A stretch of 64,000 nt of DNA from Euonymus europaeus (GCA_963580455.1 OY756969.1:8385501-8449500), one strand, 5' to 3'; counted from the stretch's first letter, positions 45,860-57,840 are shown. Translations and numbers: made by a program. Notes: a model not told the origin generated them from the letters alone.

Positions 45860-48829
45860 TCACCTGGAACAGCAATTATAGCCTCTGGATTGCTTGGATC
45901 CATCATTGTTGACAAGAGTTACCCTGTTGATAGATAATTCAGCTTTGTAAGTATCCGAGTTTAGGACTTTCCTGCTCACATTGCTATAAATATCTCGAAT
46001 AACCATCTCAAAAGCCTTTTTGACATTTGTCGAATCTAGGGCAGATGTTTCCATGAAGAACAATCCTTCTGCTTCTGCAAGACTTGCGCCTTCCTCGATA
46101 CTCACTTCTCTGATGTTCTCCAAATCTCTTTTGTTACCGACCAGCATCCTTGCCACCGCTGTATCAGAATGAGCTGCACAATTGACGTAGCAAAGTCAAC
46201 AACTGCCAATTTTCAAATCCCAACTCAAAGGAATAAATGTAACACAAAAGATTTTAATACATTATAATGAGACAGTTAGCTAGAAATGATACTAAATATA
46301 CCGCATTTTAAATTAAGATTATTCCTTACGACGACAATCAATGTGATATGACAACAAACAGATGGCAAAATGCAAATGTGTGAACCGGCAGATATGTGCC
46401 ACTGTACTGAGCGAAAATAACTATTGTCTAAAGAGTAAAGACTAAAGAGACATTCTCCTGGCAACTGGGACTGGTTCCTTTACTCTTCCAGGAAGCCTCT
46501 ACAAAAGCACTACCTAACAGAAAAAAGAAGCAGAATATTGGCTCTCTCCCTACTATGACCCTCCACTCCATTACATAATTAAGTGCAAGGCTTATCTGGC
46601 ATGGAAATATCTCGCAGTCTATTGGCATATTAACATTCAAACATTGATCAACTGATTGAAACAGCAAAAACCATTTGAATGAAAATATGAACTCAAACAG
46701 ATGCATTTCTATGCCAAATTGCCAATATCAATAAGCTTTAGGAACAAAAGATCCAGTTGTTAACAGTGAAAGATAATCACTGATCAAATCATTACCTACT
46801 CAAGCAACTTGTGAAAGCATTAATTGAGTGCGACATTAATGCAAATTAAATAAAATAAATATTCAAATATGGCAGAAACAAAAAATAGAAGATTTCCTGA
46901 TCCAAATAATAAAATTATTTACAAGTTACTATGAGAGCAATTTAGGCAGACAGGTAATTCATACAGCACATGCTGCCACGATGGACAACCATCGTCTTTA
47001 CGTCCATAGAAAACAACTAAAAGATAAAAGGGAAAGTGAGATGCTTCATAATTGGGTAGAAACAGGAAGTACCTCCACATGCTTTTATTTCAGTTTCTCC
47101 TACAGAATAGTGAATCTTCAACTAAACTAACACGCTTGCAATGTTAACCACATCTAGAATTAACATAACCCTTATTGCTTAAACTGACAGGGTTTTTGGA
47201 TAGCCTAATGCAAACAAGCAAATACAGTCGAAGAATTGTAATAAATATTACCCCATTATTTACCTTAGTATTTCAAAATGCATCCAAAAGTTTCAAAAAT
47301 AAGTTTTCTCCGCACACCAAGAAACCTCGAGTAAGATGAAGACAACAAAGCTCTTTTGCAGCAAAATGGTATGGATGGAAAATGACCATACAATGCTAGC
47401 ATCAAGTATGCATGCTTAATGACTCTGTCTTCATTTTTCAATCAATTTATCGTTCATAGAGATTTCTACCAATATTTGAATAAATAAATAAACCTTAAGA
47501 TGCTTTCAACAAATGGCCCTTGCATGAAGATGTTAACTAGCAAAGAACATGTTCAGTAATTTCACGACATGCCTCAGAAATGAAGCCTTGAAGTAGGCAC
47601 TTCAAGACCAAAGGATAAGAGGTTGGATTGGTCATGAACAACCGCCATTGAATTCTCTCATCACGCACAGCTTAACAAATAATGGTTCACAATTGCAGTC
47701 CCACTCCCACCATAACCAGCTGGACCTATTTCAGCAACCCAACCGGACCTTAGCATTGAGGAAATTATTTTACGCTGAAAAGAAGTGCGAACACAAACGT
47801 GTTTTCATCGTTGCATCCCATAAGCAGTCCATGGAAATTACTTAATATGAACAAAAGAGTGAACCCTAGATGACAATTTCCTAATTGATAGGTGAGCATG
47901 TGACCCAGTGATAGAATTGTAGGGATGAACCTGGAAACAGTCTCTCCACATATCATATGAGGGTAAGGTATGCGTACAACTGACATGTTCCCGTCCCCAG
48001 GCACCATAGGAGCATTTTGTTTGAGAGTTGTTTTTTAATAGTGGCATATACAAAAAAGCCCAAGAGTTTTATAATCTTTTAGGTGTAGGACTAGCAAGTT
48101 CCATGAACTACGCACAAGTTCAGTTAGATAAAGTCCCTTTTGTACCAGCTTATCCCTCTAGAACAATTTCGCAGTCTATCCAAAACAGGAAACCATCAAC
48201 ACAGCTTAATCAACAGAAAGTACCAAATAAAGACCCCTCTAAATCTATCATTCTATGGAAATAACTGATAAAGTCATACGTTTCATCAAAATCCACACAT
48301 ATGAAACTTACCCAACCCACACACACACAAAAACAAGAATAAGAACCAAACAAAATTCACTCATTCAAACACTGAAAAGCAAAGTAGAAGCAAAAAAGTT
48401 TCGAAGTAAATCTACGAGAACAACAAAAGCAAAAAAACAAGATAGGGGCTCCAGAATCCTTCAATTGACCATCAACAATACTTCGAAAAAGAGCTTACTT
48501 TTGAGCTCATCGAGCCATCGACCGACGTTCTCGAAGGTGTTGCGGCGGCTGATATCGTATACAACGAGAGCGCCAACAGCTCCTCTGTAGTAAGCAGAAG
48601 TGACGGCACGGAACCTCTCTTGGCCAGCAGTGTCCCAAATCTGAGCCTTGACCTCTTTACCATCAATGTCCATGCTCTGCGTTTGGAACTCCACACCTAT
48701 GGTTGCTTTGGAGTGGGGATTGAACTCGTTGCGGGCGTAGCGCGTGAGCAAGTTCGATTTTCCGACAGCCGAGTCACCGATAATCACGATCTTGAAAAGG
48801 TACTCCTCTCCTCCCTCATCGTCCGACAT
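45860..48829 (-). CDS. Rab GTPase, RABA5 (Rab11) type, two exons
   Basis: Rab11-type GTPases switch between GDP and GTP to direct trans-Golgi/endosome vesicle traffic. Exon 1 is 48829-48499 and exon 2 is 46173-45860, with a GT-AG intron of 2325 bases. The 214-residue protein has all nucleotide motifs: GDSAVGKS (18-25), switch I Thr43, WDTAGQE (65-71), NKRD (124-127) and TSAL (153-156). It ends CCSR, a double-Cys prenylation signal for membrane attachment. The N-terminus [20 protein letters not shown] and the block [13 protein letters not shown] are those of the RABA5 subgroup. G4 has Arg where relatives usually have Cys; NKxD is satisfied. A CT-rich leader lies just upstream of the ATG. Intact frame. 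Confidence 0.95.
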
Positions 48830-48847
48830 GGTCGATTGTGTCTTTCA

Positions 48848-48876
48848 GGAGAGAGAGAGAGAAAGAGAGAGAGAAG
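48848..48876 (-). promoter_or_regulatory. CT-rich leader of the Rab gene
   Basis: On the minus strand this is a (CT)n tract about 20-47 bases before the start codon. Such tracts are common in plant 5' untranslated regions and core promoters. Confidence 0.5.
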
Positions 48877-49248
48877 CGATGCGTGAAAATGGTGGTGGGG
48901 AACTGGGAAGGAGTGGTGGTGGGGTGTGCTTGCTTCTCTGTGTCAAGCTGGCACAGACAGTGCTGACCACGGGTCATGTTGTGGCTTCATCATAGATTTA
49001 AGGATCCATCTCTTTCGTGTTTTTGTGGGTACATTTTTTAAAAATCGCATTTTTTCTATTATGATGTTGTTGCAAATTATATAACACCGATAGTGCCATT
49101 AATAGATGCAACCCATATTTTTTAGGTGCCGACTACATGTGCTCAAAGATGAGGTTGGGTTGAGTTTATCATCATACATCATTTGATACATAGATTTAGG
49201 TGGGTGGAAGCTCAATCTATAATCAACTTTCGGTCGGATAAGGGTATG
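48877..49248. other. Rab promoter region and flank of the next copia element
   Basis: The first 130 bases are GC-richer and should hold the Rab promoter. After about 49010 the sequence is AT-rich with no recognised feature. Confidence 0.45.
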
Positions 49249-50253
49249 TGTTGAGTTTTATACACATATTTATAATTTTTGTGTAATGTGCATTTCACTC
49301 ATATTTGTGCTACAAGTTTTTTAAGCTAATAAGTAAGTTCAGTCGACCATGAAATGACTACCTCAAGATTATCTGACTAGGCATGAGTTTTAATGTCATA
49401 AGGAGTGTGTTGTAAATTATCTGACTAGGCATGAGTTTTAATGTCATAAGGAGTGTGTTGTAAACTATTTGTCAGTTAAATCTCTGGATTTATTTGGATA
49501 AATGTGTTTTTATTTAGATCATATAAGACGTATTATGATGAGGATAAAACTCTAACATTAAAAGGCTTGGTTGAGATTTAACTCTAGTAGAGATACTACA
49601 TAATAATATGTTTAATATTTATTTCTTGATAAAATCATCTATCCTTCTATAATTTTATCATTATCTCTGGTATATGATCATCAAGTTTTCTCATCTACCT
49701 ATATAAAAACATGATCGAAGCACATTGAGACTTGAAGCTTTAAGCATTATTAGAGCCATATCAAGAAGAGTATGGTGTGCTTATTTTCTCTTTTGTTTTA
49801 TGAGTTATTTGTGAAGTTTTGAATCATATGTATTTATTCTATGTGAAATAGAGATCGATTTGAATGCTAGTTTAACTACATCTTCATTGTTGTTCCATTT
49901 GGAGAAGAAGGTAAACCTGTTGCATGTTTGAGGTGTCTACCTTGAGGTTACTTAGATCGTTACTTCAAGTTTGATGACTTTTGGAGGTGTCAAGAGCATA
50001 GGGGTTATCATTGGTGTGTTGATCCGAATCAAAACATACACTGAATGAAATATACAAGCAATGTCTTTAGGTAAAAGATAAGATTGTAATCTTGATTTAT
50101 TATAGTTGATTGTTTTGACAGGTTAATCGCTTATACACTTTTGATTTTTCCTATTGGGGTTTCCTCATTTTTCTATAGTGTTGATTCTTTATTTTCTTGC
50201 ATTATTTTCATTTTACGTTGATTAACTATTTTTGGTGAGACACCAAATTAACA
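49249..50253 (+). repeat. 5' LTR of the SIRE-like copia element (about 1.0 kb)
   Basis: It starts TGTTGAGTTTTATACAC and ends AATTAACA, two bases before the primer site. The 1005-bp length fits SIRE/Maximus-type LTRs. An exact 48-bp tandem duplication lies inside. No 3' partner is present in the window. Confidence 0.8.
49368..49463. repeat. Exact 48-bp tandem duplication in the LTR
   Basis: 49368-49415 and 49416-49463 are identical, base for base, starting ATTATCTGACTAGGC and ending GTGTGTTGTAA. Identity in an otherwise decayed element shows that the duplication is recent or was gene-converted. Confidence 0.95.
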
Positions 50254-50255
50254 TT

Positions 50256-50266
50256 TGGTATCAGAG
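50256..50266 (+). promoter_or_regulatory. tRNA-iMet primer-binding site
   Basis: TGGTATCAGAG follows the LTR end (AACA) with two T between. Confidence 0.88.
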
Positions 50267-50277
50267 GAGATGTCAAC

Positions 50278-51232
50278 ATGGAATCACAAACTAATCAAAT
50301 ATCATAGTTTAATGGTACAAACTACCTGTACTGAAAGACGTGTATGAGAGCCTATTTGAAGTCTTTGGATGAGTGTGTTTGACAATCAGTCGTGAGAGGC
50401 TACAAAGAACCAGAAACTTCAAATGAAGAAGGTAAAACAGTTGTTAAACCTCATGATACTTGGAGTAAAGCTGATATTAACAATATAGGTTAGAATAGCA
50501 ATACTATAAATGCATTATTTTTTGCTTTAAGTATTGATGAGTCTCGTAGAATTTCAAACTGTGATAAGGCCAAAGATGTATGGGATTTGCTAGAGGTAAC
50601 TCATGAAGGATCTATCTCAATCAAACGTGCAAAACTTCAACAACTAACAACCACTTTCAAAAATTTGAGAATGGAAGACAATGAGACATTTGAGGAGCTT
50701 TATGCAACACTTAATGATGTTGTCAACACGTCTTTCACTCTAGGAGAGCCAATTGAATGTAGTAAAGTGGTAAGAAATTTTTTGAAATCATTACCTGAAA
50801 GATTTATAATGAAAGTAGCTGTCATTGAAGAGAGCAAAGATGTTAACATGATGAAGGTAGAATAGTTAGTTGGTTCATTGCAAATCTATGAGGTAAATTT
50901 TCTATCTTCATGAAAAATCAAAGATATTGATCTTAACTCTACAGAGGAGTCAAATCAAGGTGTGAATTATTGCTTCAAACTAAGAATTTTATGAAGAATA
51001 GGAAGCCTAAAGATTTCAAAATGGAGGAATCCTCATCATCTAAGGTAGAAAAGAAAAACAAGGATGCAAAATCTAGCCAATGGTTTGAATGCCAAGAATA
51101 TGAGCATTTTGCTCAAGAATGTGCTAACTGAAAGAAGAAAACAAAAGCATATCAAACGTCTTGGAGTGATGATGCTGAAGGAGAATTCGAATATGAACTT
51201 GAAAGTGAAAAGAAGGAACTTGTTACATATCC
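50278..51232 (+). pseudogene. Copia gag (DUF4219/UBN2) with altered zinc knuckle
   Basis: The ATG at 50278 begins MESQTNQIS followed by a TAG and FNGTNYLY, the gag entry F.G.NY..W. Further stops lie near 50382 and 50490. The long open part (50587-50865) reads LEVTHEGSISIKRAKLQQLT, NETFEELYATLND and LKSLPERF, all typical of SIRE-like gag. Near 51085-51125 the knuckle reads WFECQEYEHFAQEC; the first Cys is Trp. The frame then reaches SWSDDAEGEFEYELESEKKE and is cut off by the LTR-like insertion. Confidence 0.87.
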
Positions 51233-53405
51233 TGTAAAATTTCGTTTCAGGAAAAAAAATATAAATAAATAAAATGAGAAAAAAGTAAGTTAAGGGTTAA
51301 AAAAAATGTAGGGTAAAAGGAAAATGTTAGAAAGATGTGTATATATATATATATGAGTTTAGTTTTATTGTTTATAAAATAAAAATGGAGGAATTAAAAA
51401 AAAACAGAGAGTAAATTGAACGTACAAATTATTAATGATTATAAATTCAATTTCAAAACAATAGGGTTAAACTTTATAATTCAAAGGGTTGAGTTAAAAA
51501 AAAGTAATAATGATATTATAATATTATAATAAACAAATGAATCCACATTTCCACTTCGGCGAAATGTGGGCTAGCTTTAGAGAAAGGGTTTCTTGGTAAT
51601 GAAATCAGTTGCCACAATCACTCATATGGAATTTCAGTTGTCGATATTGCCGCCGGAGCCACTACAATAGTCAAATAAAATAACCTATCTTGATTTGTCT
51701 ACTTAATTCTTTTTCATGGGTTAGTGTAGTTAGTCTAGGCTTGATGTTGATTTTGGTTGTTGACGAGTCAGTAATACTTATATTCAGTGGAGAGGTCATT
51801 GGAAGGATTGTCATGTTGTCGAAGGAGAGGAATCATGGGTGAGTTTCCCTCCTCTTCTCTCCACCCTTTACTGCATAACTGGTTGCTATGGATTTGTGGA
51901 TTTTTCAAGGACTCAAGGGAGTTCATTCACCCTTATTTATTTTGTTTATAGCTCTCGGTAATCTATTTAATCTTTTATAGCCATTAGGTTCAAATTTGTA
52001 GTGTAGAGATTCTAGGGTTTAGAAATTGTTCTCTTAGTCGAATTGGAAAAACAAGACGAATTTTCTTAGCTTATAGTTGTTCAATTAAAGGTTGGGTTAA
52101 CTTGAAAAACATAAATAGAGGGATTGTGTAGTCTTGATTAATATGGTATAATGTTGATTTTTAGAGAAATGAGATAGATTTTAGAATATGACATTTTGAG
52201 ATAGGGATGTTAGAGGGTTGTGCCTATGGAATTAAATTGAGTTTATTTGTATTAATTGGTAAGTAAACTTACTCGGAGAATACTTACATCAGTGGTTGGG
52301 GTTGGTGCATTATCGACAAAGAGGTAGAGATTTTTTCTTCTCTTTCTTTGTCAAACCTTTCTTGTTCGTAAAAGCTTTGAACCCTTATAATTCTTGAATC
52401 TTTCATATGTTAATCAATTTATCAATTCTTTTGGGCTACTCTTTGATTGTTCCAAAGAGAGTCGAACCCCTAATATGATTCTTGTATGACCATTCTTTGA
52501 TTGAGTTATTACATATGTATATGACATTAACCCTTGAACGTGTTAAGCTTGATTGACACATATTTGAATCTTCATGCGATGTGAATTATGTGACATAACA
52601 TCTAAATGGTTTTATATGTGCATTTAGTGGCATGATGGACCACTGGGTAAGGGCTCGGGTGTTTCCATGTTTAGGAACGGTGATTCAAGATTGAAGATTG
52701 TGTTATGAAATAAAATTGGAAAATGAAATTGTTTCATGGATTTATCGTGCAAACCAATTTACGGTGTCAATGAATATGGTGAAGGGTACAGGTGTGAGAG
52801 CGTTCCAAAACCTTTCCAGAGTCATGGGATGGGTGTTTGGAGGTTCGAATAAGTGTATGCAGACATTGTTTAATAGCATATCATTGTATTTATTTTGTTC
52901 TTTCACATTTGTCTTTATTTGTTACTCTTATTCAATATTCCTATTGAGCATTCGGCTCACCTATTTGTTTCCTTCTCTTTCAGGTGAGCCAACTACTGAT
53001 ACAGGTTCTCTAGATCACTAGGACGGGACGTGATATGGTGGCTTGACATAGTAGAGTCATCCTATAGTGTGTTTTAGTTAGTTAGTTTTCTTTATTTATG
53101 ATATGATATTTGTTGTGATGAGTAGCTGGATATATGTTGTTGTTATGATTATTTTGGATGGGCCAGGAGAGGACTCCGTGTGATTGAACTCTTGTGTCAT
53201 ATTATATATGTGGTTGTTGTGGAACCCCTGAGAGGCTTGAATTATAGAGGATGTTTGGAGTTGTTGATGGGATTATAGAAGTATCGTTTCTTATATTTTG
53301 TGCAAGGTGACATTCTTCAATTTATGAGGAGATGCTGCCCAATTTTTGTTTGGAAAGTAATTTATTTTAGAATATATATGACTTCATTGTTGGTTTTATG
53401 ATTTG
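51233..53405 (+). mobile_element. Probable solo LTR of a chromovirus (Tekay-type) inserted in the copia element
   Basis: Copia coding stops at about 51232 and resumes at about 53409, so 2.17 kb is foreign. It opens TGTAAAATTTCGTTTCAGG, close to the TGTAACA(T/C)CCCGTTTC.GG start of Tekay-type LTRs. Near 53324-53350 it has GAGGAGATGCTGCCCAATTTTTGTTTGG, a word typical of the 3' part of such LTRs. It has no domains; the 107-codon open frame at 52698-53021 shows none. The proposed end is GAAGAACA. I could not confirm a 5-bp duplication (TATCC on the left, TAGCT on the right), so either the ends are misplaced or one side is deleted. Confidence 0.5.
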
Positions 53406-54075
53406 AAGAACATAGCTCTAACAAGGAAGTGATACGTGGAATACCAAAAATTGGTTCAACAAAAGGTATGTAAGGTCCATGTTAGCTAGGTAAACGAACA
53501 AAATCTTCAAGTAAGTAGAAGAGTAGTGTCAACTCATCCAGACCATTTGAATGTCTACATATGGATCTTATGGGACTTACTTAAACTGAAAGTATTGAAT
53601 GTAAGAAATATATCTTTGTTTGTATTGATGATCTTTTAAGGTTTACTTGGGTAAGATTCTTACATGAGAAATCTGAAACGTTTGATGCTTCTTATGATTT
53701 GTATCTTTTATTGGAAAATGAAGAAAGATGATGATCTTCACTTATGTAAATAGATCTTATCATGGCATATAATTTGAAAATGTTAAGTTTAATACATTTT
53801 GCAGGCAATTTGGAGAGGAAGAATCGAACTCTTCAAGAAATGAACAGAACAATGATGTATGCTTAAAGCATTCCTCAAAAATTTTGGGCTGAAGTTTTGA
53901 ACACTACCTGCTATATTATAAACTGAATTCATCTTAGACCGGGTGCTAAACTTAAATGTTATGAACTTTGGAAAGGTAAGAAATCCACTATTAAATACTT
54001 CAAAGTTTTTAGAAGCAAATGTTTTATCTTATGTGATAAAGAAAACATTGTTAAATTTGACTCAAGAAGTGATTA
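53406..54075 (+). pseudogene. Copia GAG-pre-integrase and integrase remnant
   Basis: It reads, with shifts, NKEVIRGIPKIGSTK, then GPC(*)LGKRTKSS, HMDLMGLT and CKKYIFVCIDDLLRFTWVRF, LHEKSETFD. This is the HHCC/DDE integrase entry; the first catalytic Asp (HMDLMG) is visible. Farther on, AERKNRTLQEM- and FWAEVLNTTCYI-like fragments appear at 53815-53930, followed by FWKV(F)RSKCFIL. The second Asp region is too decayed to call. Many frameshifts. Confidence 0.75.
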
Positions 54076-54369
54076 ATGTAACTTTATGGGGTATTCTTTG
54101 AATAGTCATGCTTATCTTGTGTTCAACAATAACAATAAGACCATGATAAAATCTGCTAATTTGATTTTTTATGATGATATTACACATGATCACACTAAAT
54201 AGGAAATAACCATCATGCCCCCAAACATTCTGGAAGATGATCATGCTGATTTATAAGATTTGTTGTAAGTGAGGCAACCTTGAGGCAGGTAACTCCATCT
54301 AACACAAATAAGTCTAGAATCACCAAGGAAACCTTGAAACAACCTACCTCAACATCCTCAAGATTTTAT

Positions 54370-55256
54370 TATAGGTGAAGTTACAGCTCTTATGAAAACA
54401 CGTAAACAAATTAGAAATGAGGTTAGTTATTTATGTTACGTGTCACAATTTAAACTCAAGAATGTGAAAGATGCATTGAATGATGAATCTTGGCTTAGTG
54501 CCATGCATGAGGAAATGAATCAATTTACTCGCAACACTGTGTGGACACTTGTTTTTAGCTAGAAAATGTCAATATCATTGGAACAAAATGGATTTTCAAA
54601 AAATAAATTAGATGAGAATGACATAATTACTAGAAACAAAGCTAGATTGGTTGCTCAAGGATATACACAAGTTGAAGGAATTGATTTTGATGAAACATTT
54701 GCTCCTATTACACGCTTAGAATTCATATGCATTTTATTATCCATGGCATGCTAACTCGGTTTCAAGTTATATCAAATGGATGTTAAAAGTAAATTTATGA
54801 ATGGATTATTGAATAAAGAAGTGTATGTCAAACAACCACAAGGTTTTGAAGATCTAATTCATATGTCTCATGTTTATAAACTTCCTAGTACTTTATATGG
54901 TTTGAAACAAACCTCATAGGCTTGGTATGAAAGACTCACCAGTTTTCTTTTGAGTACATGATTTAATAGAAAAACAGTGACAATATATTATTTGAAAAGA
55001 AAGATCATGAACATACATTTATTGCACAAATATACGTTGATGATGTTGTGTTTGGATCTATACTATATTAATCTATCTCAAAAGTTTAGTAAGTTGATGA
55101 ACTCTGAATTTGAAAAGAGTATGATGGGTGAACTAATATTTTTTCTAGGGTTTCAGGTGAATAAATCTCAAAATTGTGACGGGTTTTTTCAAATAGATCG
55201 GATACTCTATGGATTATGCCAGGATTGGTTTTTGTCCATCCCTAGTTTCACATAAA
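54370..55256 (+). pseudogene. Copia reverse transcriptase remnant
   Basis: WLSAMHEEMNQFTRNTVW (about 54492-54545, one base changed to fit) leads to [20 protein letters not shown] and [16 protein letters not shown]. Next come [38 protein letters not shown] and AWYERL, then VDDVVFG-like text out of frame near 55036. GELIFFLGFQVNKSQ, DGFFQID follows. At least three stops (including near 54752, 54917 and 54960) and two frameshifts. The catalytic YVDD region is readable only in a shifted frame. Homology ends near 55205. Confidence 0.8.
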
Positions 55257-56032
55257 TCAAGCAAAAGGGCTAGTGATTAACACTTTTTTGGATAAACTTA
55301 TCAAATTTTATTAGGATAATTGAAGACAATACAATAAACGCCGAACCCAAAGAGAATAGGTAGACTGTAAAGTAAGGGATTAGGATAACATACTAACATA
55401 CACATTAGAATGAAACAACCTAGTTTTGGTTAACGTAAGGTTGGATCGGGTTAATATGGGTCCGGTTTAACAGGATAACATAACCGACCCATAAGGCAAA
55501 TTTGTTACTTTTTCTAACCTATATCTGAACGTAGTGCTCGGGTATGGGTCTAGTTTTCGCGGGTTTGGTCAGGTTTGTGGGTTGGGTCGAGTTTCGAATG
55601 GGTTTTGTGCAGCGATAGTGCTGACTATTTGAACCCAAATTTATTCTTTGACACTCTTTTATATAAAAACACCAATGAAAAACAATTGTTTTCAATGTCA
55701 CCTCTTTTCACAATTTTTTAAAATAAATCTATCTGCACCCCATCTCCACCTCCTCAATCTCCCTCTTCCCTCTTCAATCTCATCTCATCCATAACAAACC
55801 CTAGCTTCTTCTAGATAAAAGTGGTTTTCTTCTTTCTCCGAACCAAAAGCCCCAGATTCTACCAAGATGAAGTTGAGGAGCAAAATATTTGTTTTTGCTT
55901 TTGAATCAAATAAAATTTTAAAAGCCCCAGGTTCTATTTTTTCTTTTCAATGGAAGACTAAGAAAGAAGCACGACATGGAGCACGGAAGAGATACCCTCA
56001 TAATTGTAATAATCATACACCATTAGCTTCTC
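55257..56032. other. Spacer, no gene recognised
   Basis: A GC-richer patch at 55430-55620 has repeated GGGTTTGG/GGGTCGAG and GACCC words reminiscent of the subterminal regions of hAT-like elements, but I find no inverted ends or 8-bp duplication. The remainder, to the copia target duplication at 56033, is CT-rich then AT-rich. Confidence 0.4.
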
Positions 56033-56037
56033 ATCTT

Positions 56038-56415
56038 TGAAATATATTAATATATTGTGTAAGATCAGAACATTAGTAAGAAGAAGAAAGAAGAAGATGT
56101 AGAAGAGAGAGACTGAGAGAGGAAGAAGAAAGCCAAGAACTAGTGTTATTGACTTAAGGAAAAACAAACACCAGAGTTCAACAATATAAATACAACATGT
56201 GCAACGGTCATAAGGATTTGACCCAAGCAATAAATGAAACACACTAGCCAAATGTACGGCTTAAATTGAAACTTCAAATATCAAAAGATGAGATGAAACG
56301 CTCTGTTTTACTAAGTGACTAAAGCTACCCATTTGAACAATGAAATCTAGCATCTTCCAAAAACCACAAGCTTTACTCCCACAGCCATGGCGCCAAGAAT
56401 ATACTCAACATATTA
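56038..56415 (-). repeat. 3' LTR of the minus-strand copia element (378 bp)
   Basis: This is the same sequence as 60865-61241. On the minus strand it runs TAATATGTTGAG...TATTTCA. It begins after a purine tract containing 21 G. Confidence 0.92.
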
Positions 56416-56449
56416 CCACCACCACCCCCCCCCCCCCCCCCCCCCGCGC
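56416..56449 (-). promoter_or_regulatory. Polypurine tract expanded to a 21-base G run
   Basis: The plus strand has 21 C at 56425-56445 preceded by CCACCACCACCA. On the minus strand this is a G21 run followed by TGGTGGTGG, immediately before the 3' LTR. A normal copia purine tract is about 8-15 bases, so this one has expanded or was mis-assembled. Confidence 0.8.
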
Positions 56450-57840
56450 AAGTTGAGCATGATTTGGAATCATGTTCAACTTGGCAAGAAAATGCTGGAT
56501 GCGATGCGTTGCAAGCGGTTTTGTCAGCGAATCTCTAGGTTGGTCTTGAGCGCTGACGTGTGATAATTTGATTAGGCCCTCTTCAACTTTATCCCGTGTA
56601 TAATATAAATCCAATTCAATGTGTTTCATGCGTTCATGAAACACCTGATTGATAGCTATATGCATAGCTGCTTGGCTGTCACAGTATAGAAAGATAGGGT
56701 TTTTGAATGAAATCTTGATTTCTTTAATTAAATTTTTGATCCATGAGAGTTCACTGACAGCAGTTGCCATTGCCCGGTACTCTACTTCTGCTGAAGAACG
56801 AGATACCGTGCTTTGCTTCTTGGATTTCCAAGAAATGAGAGCATCTTCTAGTTTCACGCAGTAACTTGTGACTGATTTTCGGGTGTCTACATAAGCTGCC
56901 CAATCTAAGTCACAAAAAGCTATGACATGCATATTGTTAGTGCTAGGATAAAAGAGACCTTGTGAAATAGAGCCTTTAATATATTTGAGCACCCTGTGGG
57001 CTGTTGCCATATGAATTTCTGTTGGTTTTTGCATAAATTGACTTAAGGTATTAATTGAAAACGTAATATCAGGTCTTGTGATGGTTAAATACATTAATCT
57101 ACCCGCAAGTCTTCTATAAGGCATAGGATCATCTAAAAGTTTTCCCTGATGACAATATAATTTACTATTTGTGTCTATTGGTGATTTAATTGGTTTGGCA
57201 TCTAGAAGTTTTGTATCCCTTAATAAATCTAAGACATACTTTTTTTGACATATTGCGAGACCTGAATTTTGATGATGAACTTCCAAACCTAGAAAGAACT
57301 TTAGAATTCCTAAATCTTTAATTTTAAAACATGAAGCAATATATGTCTTGAATTGTTGTATAAGACTAATGTTATTTCCCCCTAATGCCGTGTCATCTAC
57401 ATAGAGTAACAAAAGCATAACATCATCACTTTTGTGATAAAAAAGGAATAATCAGCTTTACTTTGTATGAAACCAAATTGCAGAAAAGCAGTTTTACATT
57501 TTAAGTTCCATTGTCTTGAAGCTTGCTTCAAGCCATAGATAGATTTCTTTAATTTGCATACAAGGCCACTATTTTTCTTTGGGTGACCAGGAGGCAATCT
57601 CATATATACATCTTCATCTAAGTCACCATTTAGAAATGCATTGTGCACATCCAAATGGTGTATTGACCATTTGTTCATGGTTGCCAAGGCAAGAAAAATT
57701 CTCACATTGGTTATTTGTAGTCAAAGCCCTCTGTTTGACTATACCTTGAGCAACTAGTCTTGCCTTATATCTCTCCAATGTTTCATCAGAATTATACTTT
57801 ATTTTATAAATCTATTTACAACCTATAGGATTCCTATCTT
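56450..57840 (-). pseudogene. Copia reverse transcriptase and RNase H, long open frames
   Basis: The segment 57705-57397 reads WSIHHLDVHNAFLNGDLDED and KSIYGLKQASRQWNLK. Then 57418-56405 gives LLLLYVDDTALGGNNI, DLGILKFFLGLEV, RLMYLTITRPDITFSINTLS, STVSRSSAEVEYRAMA and YCDSQAAMHIAINQVFHERM. The YVDD pair is intact, and RNase H DSQ and the C-terminal DSLTKPL are present. The two open frames overlap through a frameshift at about 57400-57420. Upstream, polymerase starts near 57840 with stops near 57720 and 57812. The last codons run into the G tract. Confidence 0.92.

Larger units (their letters stand above)
49249..55256 (+). mobile_element. Ty1/copia retrotransposon (SIRE/Maximus-like), decayed, interrupted by an LTR
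   Basis: A 1-kb 5' LTR, initiator-tRNA-Met primer site, gag with DUF4219/UBN2 features and knuckle, then integrase and reverse transcriptase remnants all run on the plus strand. Between gag (to about 51232) and GAG-pre-integrase (from about 53406) lies foreign sequence that looks like a chromovirus LTR. Protease and part of the linker are lost. RNase H and the 3' LTR are not found, so the right end is truncated near 55250. Stops and frameshifts are frequent. Confidence 0.82.

Noticed and set aside
46276..48264. Open frames between the two Rab exons
   Set aside because: They lie in the 2.3-kb intron of the Rab gene, are short and on mixed strands, and show no domain.
52698..53021. Open frame of 107 codons with a hydrophobic end
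   Set aside because: It falls inside the LTR-like insertion and the hydrophobic part is a T-rich stretch. No supporting evidence.
55430..55620. Second hAT-like element suggested by GGGTCGGGTT-like words
   Set aside because: No inverted ends and no 8-bp flanking duplication could be found.
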